A DNA stretch of 64,000 nucleotides from CBDESN01 sp965242495 (GCA_965242495.1 OZ251446.1:3410001-3474000); one strand, 5' to 3'; shown: positions 42,613-51,091, counted from the stretch's first letter. A program made the numbers and translations. The notes: a model not told the origin generated them from the letters alone.

Positions 42613-44883
42613 ATGCCGCAACCGGCGTTGAGCGCGCATCGGCGGGCGCTCCGCCGCCTGGCCGCGGTGATGGCCGGCGGCGGGTCCGCGCAGCAGCGCC
42701 TCGACCGGCTGGTCAAGGTCATCGCCGGCGAGATGGTCGCCGAGGTGTGCTCGATCTACGTCCTGCGCGCCGGCGAGGTGCTGGAGCTGTTCGCGACCGA
42801 AGGCCTCAACCGGTCCGCCGTCCACCGCACCAGACTTCGCGTCGACGAAGGCCTCGTCGGCAGCGTCGCCGCCAGCGCGCGGCCGCTCAACCTGCCGGAC
42901 GCGCAGGCGCATCCCAAGTTCAGCTACCGGCCGGAGACCGGCGAAGAGATCTACCGTTCGCTGCTGGGCGTTCCGGTCGTGCGCGGCGGCCGCGTCCGCG
43001 GCGTGCTCGTGGTGCAGAACCGCGCCTCGCGGCAGTACGACGACGAGGAGGTGGAGGCGCTGGAGGTCTTCGCGGTCGTCATCGCCGAGCTGATCGCAGG
43101 CGGCGATCTCATCAGCCCGATCGAGCGGACGACCGCCCAGGGCGGCGCCATGCTGCCGATGCGCCTGACCGGGATACGCATCCATGGCGGCCTCGCCGCG
43201 GGGGAGGCCGTCCTCCACACGCCGCCGGTCGGCATTCCCCGGATGTTCGCCGACGATCCCGGCCCCGAGCGCGACCGGCTGGCGGCCGCGGTCGCGGCGA
43301 TGCACAGCCAGCTCGACGACATGCTCGAACTCGGCGAGCTGAAGGACGGCGGCGAGCATCGCGACGTGCTCCACGCCTTCCGCCAGGTCGCGGGCGACCG
43401 GGGGTGGCTGCGGCGCATCCGCGAGGCCATCGACGGCGGGCTGACCGCCGAGGCCGCGGTGCAGAAGGTCCAGGACGACACCCGCGCCCGGATGGGGCGG
43501 ATCGCCGATCCCTATCTCGCCGAGCGGCTGCACGACCTCGAGGACATCGCCTGGCGGCTGTTGCGGCACCTGTCGGGCCGGACCGCGGCGCGGGCGGACC
43601 TGCCCGGGAACGTGGCGCTGTTCGCCCGCAACATGGGGCCGGCGGAGCTGCTGGATTACGAGCCCCGCCGCCTGCGCGCCCTGGTCCTCGAGGAGGGATC
43701 GCCCACCGCCCACGTCGCCATCGTCGCGCGCGCCCTCGACATTCCGGTGGTCGGCATGGTCGAGGGGGCGTTGTCGCGGATCGACCCGTCCGACCCGGTG
43801 ATCGTGGACGGCGACAACGCGCAGGTGTTCATCCGGCCGGGGGACGACGTCCAGCAGGCGGCCGCCGACAACATCCGGCTGCGCGAGCGCCGGCGGCGGG
43901 CCTACGCCGCCATGCGCGACGAGCCCGCGGTCACGCGCGACGGCGTCCGCATCGCGCTGCACGTCAACGCCGGGCTGCTGATGGACCTGCCGTCGTTGCA
44001 GGGCGGCGGCGCCGACGGCATCGGCCTCTATCGCACGGAGATCCCGTTCATGGTCGGCTCGGAATTTCCCGGCGTCGACGCCCAGACCGAACTGTACCGG
44101 ACCGTGCTCGACCGCGCCGGCGGCAAGCCGGTCATGTTCCGCACCCTCGACGTCGGCGGCGACAAGCAGCTGCCCTATTTCCGCGCCGCCGCCGACCAGA
44201 ATCCGGCGATGGGCTGGCGCTCGATCCGGGTGGCCCTCGACCGGCCGGGCATGTTGCGCGCGCAGCTCCGCGCCCTGATCCGCGCGGCCGACGGCGGCGC
44301 GCTCAACGTCATGTTCCCGATGATCGCGGAGGTGGCCGAGTTCGCGGCCGCGCGCCGCATCCTCGACATCGAGCTGGGGCGCGAAGCGGCGAACGGCGGC
44401 GCGCCGCCCGGCGCGCTGCGGGTCGGCGCCATGCTCGAAGTCCCCGGGCTGATGTGGCAGCTCGATTCGCTGCTGCCGCTGGTCGATTTCCTGTCGGTCG
44501 GCAGCAACGACCTGTTCCAGTTCCTGTTCGCCGCCGACCGCGGCAATCCGCGCGTCGCCGACCGCTACGACGTGCTCTCGCCGGGCCTGCTGTCGCTGTT
44601 GCGCGCCCTGGTGGAGCGCTGCCGGGCGGCGAAGGTCCCGCTGTCGCTGTGCGGCGAGATGGCGGGGCGCCCGATCGAGGCGATGGCCCTCATCGGCATC
44701 GGCTTCCGCAGCATCTCCATGCCGCCGGCGAGGCTGGGCGCGGTCAAGGCGATGGCGCGGAGCCTCTCGGCGGCCGGGATCCAGGGCTACATGGAGACGC
44801 TGCGCGGCCTCCCCGACCACAGCCTGCGCGAACGGCTGCGCGGCTATTCCCGCGATCACGGCGTGGTCATCGACGACGGCTGA
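42613..44883 (+). CDS. ptsP: Phosphoenolpyruvate-protein phosphotransferase, EI-Ntr
   Basis: First enzyme of the nitrogen PTS, passing phosphate from PEP to NPr. The 756-residue protein has an N-terminal GAF domain (about 20-160; SLLGVPVVRGGRVRGVLVVQN), then the EI domains: EEGSPTAHVAIVAR with phospho-accepting His367, GGGADGIGLYRTEIPFM, the PEP-binding MFRTLDVGGDKQLPYF, and the C-terminal SVGSNDLFQFLFAADR and CGEMA segments. ATG directly follows the preceding TAA. A terminator follows; the prfA-prmC genes often found next in alphaproteobacteria are absent. Confidence 0.95.
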   Translation: MPQPALSAHRRALRRLAAVMAGGGSAQQRLDRLVKVIAGEMVAEVCSIYVLRAGEVLELFATEGLNRSAVHRTRLRVDEGLVGSVAASARPLNLPDAQAHPKFSYRPETGEEIYRSLLGVPVVRGGRVRGVLVVQNRASRQYDDEEVEALEVFAVVIAELIAGGDLISPIERTTAQGGAMLPMRLTGIRIHGGLAAGEAVLHTPPVGIPRMFADDPGPERDRLAAAVAAMHSQLDDMLELGELKDGGEHRDVLHAFRQVAGDRGWLRRIREAIDGGLTAEAAVQKVQDDTRARMGRIADPYLAERLHDLEDIAWRLLRHLSGRTAARADLPGNVALFARNMGPAELLDYEPRRLRALVLEEGSPTAHVAIVARALDIPVVGMVEGALSRIDPSDPVIVDGDNAQVFIRPGDDVQQAAADNIRLRERRRRAYAAMRDEPAVTRDGVRIALHVNAGLLMDLPSLQGGGADGIGLYRTEIPFMVGSEFPGVDAQTELYRTVLDRAGGKPVMFRTLDVGGDKQLPYFRAAADQNPAMGWRSIRVALDRPGMLRAQLRALIRAADGGALNVMFPMIAEVAEFAAARRILDIELGREAANGGAPPGALRVGAMLEVPGLMWQLDSLLPLVDFLSVGSNDLFQFLFAADRGNPRVADRYDVLSPGLLSLLRALVERCRAAKVPLSLCGEMAGRPIEAMALIGIGFRSISMPPARLGAVKAMARSLSAAGIQGYMETLRGLPDHSLRERLRGYSRDHGVVIDDG

Positions 44884-44907
44884 TCGCCCGGCGGGAGCGA
44901 TTTTCTT
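44883..44907 (+). terminator. Intrinsic terminator of ptsP
   Basis: ATCGC (44883-44887) pairs with GCGAT (44897-44901) around a GC-rich loop that can add inner CC/GG pairs, followed by TTTTCTT. It begins in the last base of the ptsP stop codon. Confidence 0.65.
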
Positions 44908-45305
44908 CATGGCGGAAAACAACTTCCGATTGCGCAGATCCCGGCCCCGGTCCGGGGCGCGCCGCGATGCCGGCCGCGGGCGAGGCGCGGGGCGCGCGGG
45001 CGGACCGGAGGTCGTCCCGCCGGCGGAAAAAATTGCAATTTTGTTGTATTTCAACGAGTTACGCCGAAAAAACAGGGAAAAAGCAGGCCGAAAACCGGCC
45101 AGAAACGGGACGAAAACAGACCAAAACCAGGGCGAATCCGGCGCTCGGAACCGCCTGCCGCGGCGCTGCGCCGTCCGCCTCGCGGCGCTCCGCCTCGCCG
45201 CGGCCGACCCCGGCGGCGCGGCTGCGCCGGCATCCAGGGCATCGTGGCGTATGCTATCTTCGGTTGCATGAGGTCGGGGCATGGGAAACTCCGGTTCGGG
45301 CGACG
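44908..45305. other. AT-rich spacer with palindrome and phased A-tracts
   Basis: No convincing gene. A perfect 14-bp palindrome AAAATTGCAATTTT lies at 45029-45042. Runs of 3-6 A then begin at 45067, 45078, 45091, 45103, 45113 and 45123, roughly one helical turn apart, which should bend the DNA. This AT-rich patch is strikingly unlike the ~70% GC surroundings. A basic 120-codon frame at 44909-45271 exists but has no family signature. Confidence 0.5.
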
Positions 45306-45334
45306 AAAAACCCCGCGGGCGGGCCGCCGCGGAG
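45306..45334 (-). terminator. Intrinsic terminator of the candidate small RNA
   Basis: Leftward, CTCCGCGG (45334-45327) pairs with CCGCGGGG (45318-45311) over an 8-base loop, followed at once by TTTTT (45310-45306). Confidence 0.7.
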
Positions 45335-45362
45335 CTCCGGTCGCATCTTGCATCTGTCGATT
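45306..45362 (-). ncRNA. Candidate ~57-nt small RNA
   Basis: The promoter at 45369-45397 predicts a start near 45362, and an intrinsic terminator ends at 45306, giving a short RNA with no coding sequence. Its 5' end begins CCCCGC, which can also pair with the GCGGGG of the terminator, so two mutually exclusive folds are possible. It lies in an intergenic region beyond ptsP. No known RNA family was recognised. It could instead be the attenuated leader of a longer transcript. Confidence 0.45.
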
Positions 45363-45368
45363 GCGGGG

Positions 45369-45397
45369 ATCGTAACACAAACGCTCCCCCATGTCAA
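45369..45397 (-). promoter_or_regulatory. Consensus-like leftward sigma-70 promoter
   Basis: Reading leftward, TTGACA (45397-45392), a 17-base spacer and TACGAT (45374-45369) form the best promoter in the window. No gene lies downstream on this strand, so it appears to drive the short transcript that ends at 45306. Confidence 0.7.
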
Positions 45398-45470
45398 GCG
45401 AAAAACGACGTACCCGGCCGCCGGCGTCCTGGTTCGGACACATGTGAGACGGGGCGGTTGAAGGAGGGTT

Positions 45471-45522
45471 GGGGGTCTCCGGAGCCGTTGGTTCGGAACG
45501 GACGGCTCGCAGGAGGACCCCC
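45471..45522 (+). repeat. Long imperfect hairpin ahead of the REP cluster
   Basis: GGGGGTCTCC (45471-45480) pairs with GGAGGACCCCC (45512-45522) with one bulge, and GAGCCGT (45482-45488) with ACGGCTC (45502-45508), leaving a 13-base loop. An AGGAGG inside the 3' arm sits seven bases before an ATG at 45523, so the fold would hide a ribosome site; the frame that follows is REP-derived and probably not a real protein. Confidence 0.5.
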
Positions 45523-45720
45523 ATGCAGGTTTCCGGCCTGCCCCGTCACGCTACGCGGGCGCCGCCTATGGATTCCCGCTTTCGCGGGAATGACGGAGGG
45601 GGGGCCTATCCCCCTCGAGCCGATGGCCCTTTTCCGTCGGGACGAGGGGCCTGTGACGACGGCCCGGGAGGCCGTCGGTCGAGGCGGATACGCCCAAGGA
45701 CCCGTCCTTTCCCGCCCTGG

Positions 45721-45960
45721 ATTCCCGCTTTCGCGGGGACAGGCTCCGCGCGCTCGGGGATTTCGCGCGCTTGGTCGGCTGAACCGACGCCCACGCGGAC
45801 ATCTCGGGATTTCTTCACACGCTCTTTCGCGGGAATGACGGGGGGGGGGGCGTATCCGCCTCGAGCCGATGGCCTTCCCGGGGCCAGTGTCCCGGGGTCC
45901 CCCCCTCGTCATTCCCGCGAAAGCGGGAATCCATATTCGTATCTCGATTCCTGCTTCCGT
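45721..45960. repeat. ~240-bp repeat, copy 1
   Basis: Begins with a REP half, then a 92-bp structured segment (GCGCGC arms and a GTCGG/CCGAC arm), then TTCTTCACACGCTC (45811-45824), which equals the terminal sequence of the IS at 51470-53049, then another REP half and spacer. Almost identical to copy 2, 360 bp away. Confidence 0.8.
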
Positions 45961-46080
45961 GGGGACGAAGGGCCTGTGACGTCGGCTCGGGGTACGCCCA
46001 AGGACCCGTCCTTTCCCGCCATGGATTCCCGCTTTCGCGGGAATGACGAGAGGGGGGGCCGCGACGGCCTCCCTCGTCAT

Positions 46081-46324
46081 TCCCCCGCTTTCGCGGGGAC
46101 AGGCTCCGCGCGCTCGGGGATTTCGCGCGCTTGGTCGGCTGAACCGACGCCCACGCGGACATGTCGGGATTTCTTCACACGCTCTTTCGCGGGAATGACG
46201 GAGGGGGGGCGTATCCGCCTCGAGCCGATGGCCTTCCCGGGACCAGTGTCCCGCCCCCCCCCCCCCCCCCGTCATTCCCGCGAAAGCGGGAATCCATATT
46301 CGTATCTCGATTCCTGCTTTCCGT
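46081..46324. repeat. ~240-bp repeat, copy 2
   Basis: Matches copy 1 base for base over most of its length apart from homopolymer lengths and a few substitutions; IS-end-like TTCTTCACACGCTC lies at 46171-46184. It contains a C17 run at 46254-46270. Confidence 0.8.
46254..46270. repeat. Poly(C)17 tract
   Basis: Seventeen consecutive C, 232 bp upstream of the restriction-modification gene. Tracts of this length slip readily in replication; the exact length may also be a sequencing error. Confidence 0.7.
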
Positions 46325-46501
46325 CGGGACACGGGCTGGACCTTCGCCGGTCCGGGTGCGAATATCCCGCCCGCATGTCGGGGGGCCGTCGGGGGAGGGC
46401 GCGAACGCCGCCGGGCGCTCCATGTCGGCGCGGCGGCGGCGTCGCGCGTATCGAGGCGACATGAGCGGAACGCCGAACCGTCCGACGCCGGGTGAGCGCG
46501 C

Positions 46502-49500
46502 ATGTTGACGGCGGAAGAGCGGGACGAGCTGGTCTCCGAGCTTGCGTCGCGTCCCGGTCACGAAAAGGTCCGCGCCTTGCTGCATCGGCTGCTCGTCGGC
46601 GGGCTCGGCGCGGACAGCCGGGACATCGACTTCGAGAAGCCGGCGCCCGAAGTGCGCGGCCGGATCGACGCTTTGCTCGGGCGCACCGTGTTCGAGTTGA
46701 AGTCCGACCTGAGACGCGAGCGCCGCGACGCCGAGGAAGGGCTGACGCGGTATCTCGCCGAACGCGAGAGCCGGACCGGCGAGACCTATGTCGGCATCGC
46801 CGCGGACGGCGCGGAGTTCGTCGCCTTCTTCCTTCGCGACGGCCGCGCGGTGGAGGTCGACCTCCACCGCGTCAACCCGCAGGAGTCCGGAGAGTCGCTG
46901 GTCTGGTTGCAGAGCGCCGTCGCCGTCGGCGAAGACCTCCTGCCCGATCCGCACGTCGTCGAGCGCGAGTTCGGGCGCGGGAGCCTGACCGCGCGGCGCG
47001 CCCTCGACGGCCTGGGCGATCTCTGGGACGGCATCGGACGGACGCCCGAGGCGCGCCTGAAGCGCGAGCTGTGGGACCGGCTCCTGGGTCTCGCCTACGG
47101 GGCCGAGGTCGGCGACGACGCCCTGTTCCTGCAACACACCTATCTCGCCGTCGTCGCCAAGGCGGCGGCGTGGGCGGCGATGGTCGACGCTCCGCCCCGG
47201 GACGCGGCCGCCTTGCTCCACGGCGCGACGTTCTCGGACTTGGGCGTCACCGGCCAGGGCGATCCCGACTTCTTCGACTGGATGCTGGCCGCCGAGGACG
47301 GCATGGAACTGGTCATGCGGATCGCGCGGCAGGTGAACCGGTTCCGCCTGCGCGACATCCGGGTGGACGTCCTCAAGACCCTCTACGAGAACCTGATCGC
47401 CCCGGAAACCCGCCACGGCCTCGGGGAGTACTACACCCCCGACTGGCTCGCCGCCCGCGTGATCGCGGCCGCCGTGGACGACCCGCTGGAACAGCGGGTC
47501 ATGGATCCGGCCTGCGGCTCGGGGACGTTCCTGTTCCACGCGGCGCGGGCCGTGCTCGCCGCGGCCGATGCGGCCGGCCTGCCCGCGGCGGAGGCGGCGC
47601 GGCGCGCGGCCGCGAACGTCACGGGGATCGACATCCACCCCGTGGCCGTCGTCTTCGCCCGCGTCACCTTCCTGCTGGCGCTCATGCCGGCGTTGCGCAA
47701 GGAGCATCCGGGCCACATCACCCTGCCGGTCTATCTCGGCGATGCGCTGCAATGGAATCTGGCCCGGACGGGCGACAACGGAGGACAACCCGATCTGTTC
47801 GCCGGCGACGACGCCCTGGAGATATCCGTTCCGGCGATCACGCTGGGCGCGCCGAATCCCCGGCGCCTCGACGCGGCGACGCTCCTCTTTCCGGCGGCCG
47901 TCGCGTCCGACGCGGGGCTGTTCGACCGAATACTGGATGCCATGATCGATCTCGGCGCGCGGTCGGAAACCGCCGCCAACTTCGACGCCTGGATGGAACG
48001 GGAGGACTCCGTATCCGTCGGGGACAGGGGCGTTCTCCGTGAGACCTACGAGGTCATGAGCCGGCTTCGGAACGAAGGCCGGGACCACATCTGGGGCTAT
48101 ATCGCGCGCAACCTCGCCCGGCCCGTGTGGCTCGCGTCCGACGCCCGCAAGGCCGACGTCGTCATCGGCAATCCGCCCTGGGTGTCGTTCCGCTATATGA
48201 GCGAGGAATATCAGAGCCGTTTTCGCGAGGAATGTCAGGCGGCGCGGCTCTGGATCGGCGGCAAGGTCGCGACCCAGCAGGATCTCGCGGGCTATTTCTA
48301 CATGCGCGCGGCCTTGCTCTACATGCGCCGGACGGGGCGAATCGCCCTGGTGATGCCCTACGCGGCCCTGTCGCGCCGGGCCTACGCGAAGTTCCGCAGG
48401 GGCGAGGCCGCGCGGTCCGACCGGGTGGAGTTCGGCCTCCGCTTCACCGCGGCGTGGACGTTCGGGCCGGAGGTCCAGCCGCTCTTCCCCGTGCCGAGCT
48501 GCGTGCTGTTCGCCCAGGTCCACGACCGCCCGCGCGCCGCGCCGTTGCCCACCCGGGTGTTGGCGTTCGCTGGGACGCTGCCGAGGCGGAACGCCGATGA
48601 ATCCGAAGCGATCTCAAGCCTGACGGAAACGGCGGCATTCTGGCCAACCGAGGCCACCGATCAGGAGGTCTCGTTCTACCATCGCGCGTTCCGGCAGGGC
48701 GCGACCCTGGTGCCCCGGCGCCTCGTGCTCGTCGAGGCCGCGCCGGCGGCGGGGATGCTGCCGTCCAACCCCGTGTTCCTGCTGGTTCGCGGACGAATCG
48801 GCAACCAGGACAAGGCGCCGTGGAAGGACATGGAGCCGCCGCAAGGCCCCGTCGACGGGGAGTTCCTGCGCCCGGCGCTGCTCGGCGAGTCCATCGCGCC
48901 GTTCCGGGTCCTGGCGCCGCAACGGGCCGTCATTCCGTGGGACGCGGAGTCGGGCGAGCTGATGGACGCGAAGACGGCGGCGGGACGCGGCTGGCCGAGG
49001 CTGACGCAATGGCTCGAAAAGACCGAGGCGCTATGGGAAGAACACAAGCGAAGCGCGATGAGTCACCTTGAACGCATCGACTATCATGGCGAGCTCTCCT
49101 GTCAGTTTTTCGCCGCACCGACCCGGGTCGTGTACACGAAGGCCGGGACCAATCTCGCGGCGGCGATCGTCCGGGACCAAGCGGCGGTGATCGATCACAA
49201 GCTCTACTGGGCGGCGGCGGAGAACGTCGAGGAAGCCCGGTATCTCTGCGGCGTCCTCAACAGCGAAACCCTGCGCGCCGGCGTGGAGCGGTATCAGTCG
49301 CAGGGCCAGAGAGGCGCGCGGGATTTCGACAAATACGTCTTCAACCTGCCGATTCCGCGTTTCGACGCCGGCGACGCGCTTCATCGCAGGCTGGCCGACG
49401 CGGCCGGGACGGCGGAGGAGGTCGCGGGCCGGGTCGCCGAAAAGGAAGGCGAGCACTTCACGCGCATGCGCCGGCGGGTCCGCGACGCGCTCGACGAAGA

Positions 49501-49555
49501 CGGCGTCGCGGCCCGGCTCGAGTCGTTGGCGGCCGGGTTGCTTCGCAGGGAATGA
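46502..49555 (+). CDS. Single-chain restriction-modification enzyme (type IIG/IIL-like N6-adenine methylase)
   Basis: A 1017-residue protein. The N-terminal ~160 residues look like a PD-(D/E)XK nuclease: Asp56 followed by Glu65-Leu-Lys67 (GRTVFELKSD). A helical linker leads to TLYENLIAPETRHGLGEYYTP and the gamma-class methylase core: motif I MDPACGSGTFLFHA near residue 335 and catalytic motif IV VVIGNPPWVSFR near residue 557. The C-terminal ~400 residues should hold the target-recognition region. This fits enzymes that cut and methylate with one chain, but a methylase-only BREX/DISARM-type role is not excluded. No separate specificity or helicase gene is adjacent. It lies just after the REP cluster. 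Confidence 0.83.
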   Translation: MLTAEERDELVSELASRPGHEKVRALLHRLLVGGLGADSRDIDFEKPAPEVRGRIDALLGRTVFELKSDLRRERRDAEEGLTRYLAERESRTGETYVGIAADGAEFVAFFLRDGRAVEVDLHRVNPQESGESLVWLQSAVAVGEDLLPDPHVVEREFGRGSLTARRALDGLGDLWDGIGRTPEARLKRELWDRLLGLAYGAEVGDDALFLQHTYLAVVAKAAAWAAMVDAPPRDAAALLHGATFSDLGVTGQGDPDFFDWMLAAEDGMELVMRIARQVNRFRLRDIRVDVLKTLYENLIAPETRHGLGEYYTPDWLAARVIAAAVDDPLEQRVMDPACGSGTFLFHAARAVLAAADAAGLPAAEAARRAAANVTGIDIHPVAVVFARVTFLLALMPALRKEHPGHITLPVYLGDALQWNLARTGDNGGQPDLFAGDDALEISVPAITLGAPNPRRLDAATLLFPAAVASDAGLFDRILDAMIDLGARSETAANFDAWMEREDSVSVGDRGVLRETYEVMSRLRNEGRDHIWGYIARNLARPVWLASDARKADVVIGNPPWVSFRYMSEEYQSRFREECQAARLWIGGKVATQQDLAGYFYMRAALLYMRRTGRIALVMPYAALSRRAYAKFRRGEAARSDRVEFGLRFTAAWTFGPEVQPLFPVPSCVLFAQVHDRPRAAPLPTRVLAFAGTLPRRNADESEAISSLTETAAFWPTEATDQEVSFYHRAFRQGATLVPRRLVLVEAAPAAGMLPSNPVFLLVRGRIGNQDKAPWKDMEPPQGPVDGEFLRPALLGESIAPFRVLAPQRAVIPWDAESGELMDAKTAAGRGWPRLTQWLEKTEALWEEHKRSAMSHLERIDYHGELSCQFFAAPTRVVYTKAGTNLAAAIVRDQAAVIDHKLYWAAAENVEEARYLCGVLNSETLRAGVERYQSQGQRGARDFDKYVFNLPIPRFDAGDALHRRLADAAGTAEEVAGRVAEKEGEHFTRMRRRVRDALDEDGVAARLESLAAGLLRRE

Positions 49556-49566
49556 GGCGGTCATGC

Positions 49567-49613
49567 GCCCGGCCCGCCCGGCGCCCCGGGGCGGCGAAAT
49601 GCCGGGGCCGGGC
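49567..49613. repeat. GC-rich hairpin after the R-M gene
   Basis: GCCCGGCCC (49567-49575) pairs with GGGCCGGGC (49605-49613). There is no T-run, so at most a weak or factor-dependent terminator. The rest of 49556-49771 shows nothing else. Confidence 0.45.
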
Positions 49614-49771
49614 TGCTTCGCGGGGGACGAGGTCTTGACGGCCGGGTTTGCGCAACGTCGCCGATCGCCGCGGCGGCGATGCGCGCGAAAGTTCCGGGCG
49701 CGATTCCGCCGGCCCGCCATCTTCCGGCCCTTGCGGGCGAATCCGGGTTTCCCGTAGGTTCGAGCCGGAAG

Positions 49772-51091
49772 ATGGGAGCGGCGGGTTTGCGCGGCGGGGA
49801 GACAGCGGACGCGGCCGGGGGCGGGCCAGGCGCCGACGAGCTGGGGGAGATGCTGCGTCAGGCGCGCCTCGCCCAGGGCCGCGAGCTCGCCGAGGTCGCG
49901 AAGGAACTCCGCATCCGTCGGTTCTATCTCGAGGCCATCGAGGACGGCCGGCTGAGCGACCTGCCCGGCCAAGTCTACGTCGTCGGTTTCCTGCGCGCCT
50001 ATGGCGATTGTCTCGGGCTGGACGGGGCGGACCTCGTCGCCCGGTACAAGGACCTCCGGTCGGACGACGGCCGCCGGACCGATCATCGTCTGCCGCAGCC
50101 GGCGGCGGAGAGCCGGCTGCCGACCGCCTCCATCCTGCTGGTCGCCGCCATTCTCGGCGCCGGAGTCTATGGCGGCTGGTACTACCTTTCGGGCGAGGGG
50201 CGCGCGCCGGCGGACCTCGTCCCCGACCTCCCCGAACGGATCGCTGCGATGATCGACGGCGACGACCCCGCCCCGGACGGCCCGGCGGCGGGAGGCGATC
50301 TCGACGCCGGCGGACCGGCCGCCCCCCCTGCGCCGGCCCCGGCCGCCGCGGACGCGCCGGTCGCGCCGGTCGCGCCGATCGCGGAGACCGAGGAGGCCGC
50401 GGTCGCTTCGCCGGCCGCCGTTCCGCCGGCCGCGCGGCCGGAGGAAGCGTCGCCGCCCGCCGTCCCTGAGCTTGCGGCGGCGGCCGCGGACGATGCCGCC
50501 GCAGCGCCGGCCGGCGAACCCGCGGCGGCCGCGGCGTCCCCGGCCGAGTCTCCGGCGGAGCGGCCGCCGCCCGAGGCCGCCGAAACCGCGGACGCGGCCG
50601 GGTTCGATGCGCCCGAGTCCGATGCGCCCGAGTCCGATGCGCCGGCGTCGGGCGCGGACGAAGCGGCGGAGCCGGAAGAGTCGGCGGAGCCGGAAGAGCC
50701 CGCCGCGCCCGCCGCCGCCCCGTCGTCCGCGGAAACCGGGGTCGCATCGGCCGCCCCGCCGCCGCGCGACCCGGCGGCCGGATCGGCGAACGCCCCGGTC
50801 TCCGCCGCCCGGCGCGTGGTGCTCCGGGCCAGGGTCGACAGCTGGATCGAGATCCGGGGGGACGAAGACCGGCCGATCTATTCCGGCCTGCTGCGGGCCG
50901 GGCAGTCCTACGCCGCGCCGTCCCGCCCCGGCCTGCGGATGACGACCGGAAACGCCGGCGGCCTCGAAATACTCGTGGACGGCGAACCGACGCCCCCGCC
51001 GGGCGCGCCCGGCGCGATCCTCCGCGACTTCGCCCTCGACGCGGACCGCCTGCTCATGCGGCGGGACGCGGCGCCTTCCTCATTTCCCTGA
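49772..51091 (+). CDS. rodZ: RodZ-like helix-turn-helix membrane protein
   Basis: Bacterial rod-shape factor linking MreB to the wall machinery. The 439-residue protein has a cytoplasmic HTH_25 domain (LGEMLRQARLAQGRELAEVAKEL and DLPGQVYVVGFLRAYGDCLGL, residues 24-95), one transmembrane helix at about 117-139, a very long Ala/Pro/Glu-rich periplasmic linker with SDAPESDAPAS repeats (about 150-370), and a C-terminal DUF4115 domain (VDSWIEIRGDEDRPIYSGLL). The linker is long for the family. The ATG at 49772 has only a weak GGAAG upstream; the start could differ by a few codons. Confidence 0.88.
   Translation: MGAAGLRGGETADAAGGGPGADELGEMLRQARLAQGRELAEVAKELRIRRFYLEAIEDGRLSDLPGQVYVVGFLRAYGDCLGLDGADLVARYKDLRSDDGRRTDHRLPQPAAESRLPTASILLVAAILGAGVYGGWYYLSGEGRAPADLVPDLPERIAAMIDGDDPAPDGPAAGGDLDAGGPAAPPAPAPAAADAPVAPVAPIAETEEAAVASPAAVPPAARPEEASPPAVPELAAAAADDAAAAPAGEPAAAAASPAESPAERPPPEAAETADAAGFDAPESDAPESDAPASGADEAAEPEESAEPEEPAAPAAAPSSAETGVASAAPPPRDPAAGSANAPVSAARRVVLRARVDSWIEIRGDEDRPIYSGLLRAGQSYAAPSRPGLRMTTGNAGGLEILVDGEPTPPPGAPGAILRDFALDADRLLMRRDAAPSSFP

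Larger units (their letters stand above)
45572..46293. repeat. REP-palindrome cluster
   Basis: Four intact copies of the 20-bp palindrome ATTCCCGCTTTCGCGGGAAT (or its complement-loop form) lie at 45572-45591, 45911-45930, 46025-46044 and 46274-46293, with half or variant copies at 45721-45740, 45825-45836, 46078-46100 and 46185-46196. Flanks share GGATTCC/GAATGACG ends and CCTCGAGCCGATGGCC spacers. G- and C-homopolymers of 7-17 bases recur between copies. In-frame reading gives the SRFRGND peptide often mis-annotated as protein; no gene is supported between 44884 and 46501. Confidence 0.85.

Noticed and set aside
44909..45271. Possible basic 120-residue protein after ptsP
   Set aside because: It starts just past the terminator without a clear ribosome site, has no recognised motif, and the A-tract part is better explained as non-coding. 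Not fully excluded.
39907..45378. An 1823-codon open frame on the minus strand
   Set aside because: It runs antisense through ubiG, lysC, the nitronate-monooxygenase-like gene and ptsP, has no domain signature, and is Arg/Asp/Gly-rich as expected of a shadow frame in high-GC DNA.
41613..45461. A 1282-codon open frame on the plus strand
   Set aside because: Out-of-frame shadow of the nitronate-monooxygenase-like and ptsP genes; Arg-rich low-complexity sequence.
45541..46340. CRISPR array
   Set aside because: Repeats are palindromic, unevenly spaced and separated by repeated rather than unique spacers; no cas genes.
45394..46503. Several 70-370-codon frames in the REP cluster
   Set aside because: They are made of translated palindromes (SRFRGND, IPAFAGM-type peptides) repeated in all frames; no protein family and no ribosome sites of note.
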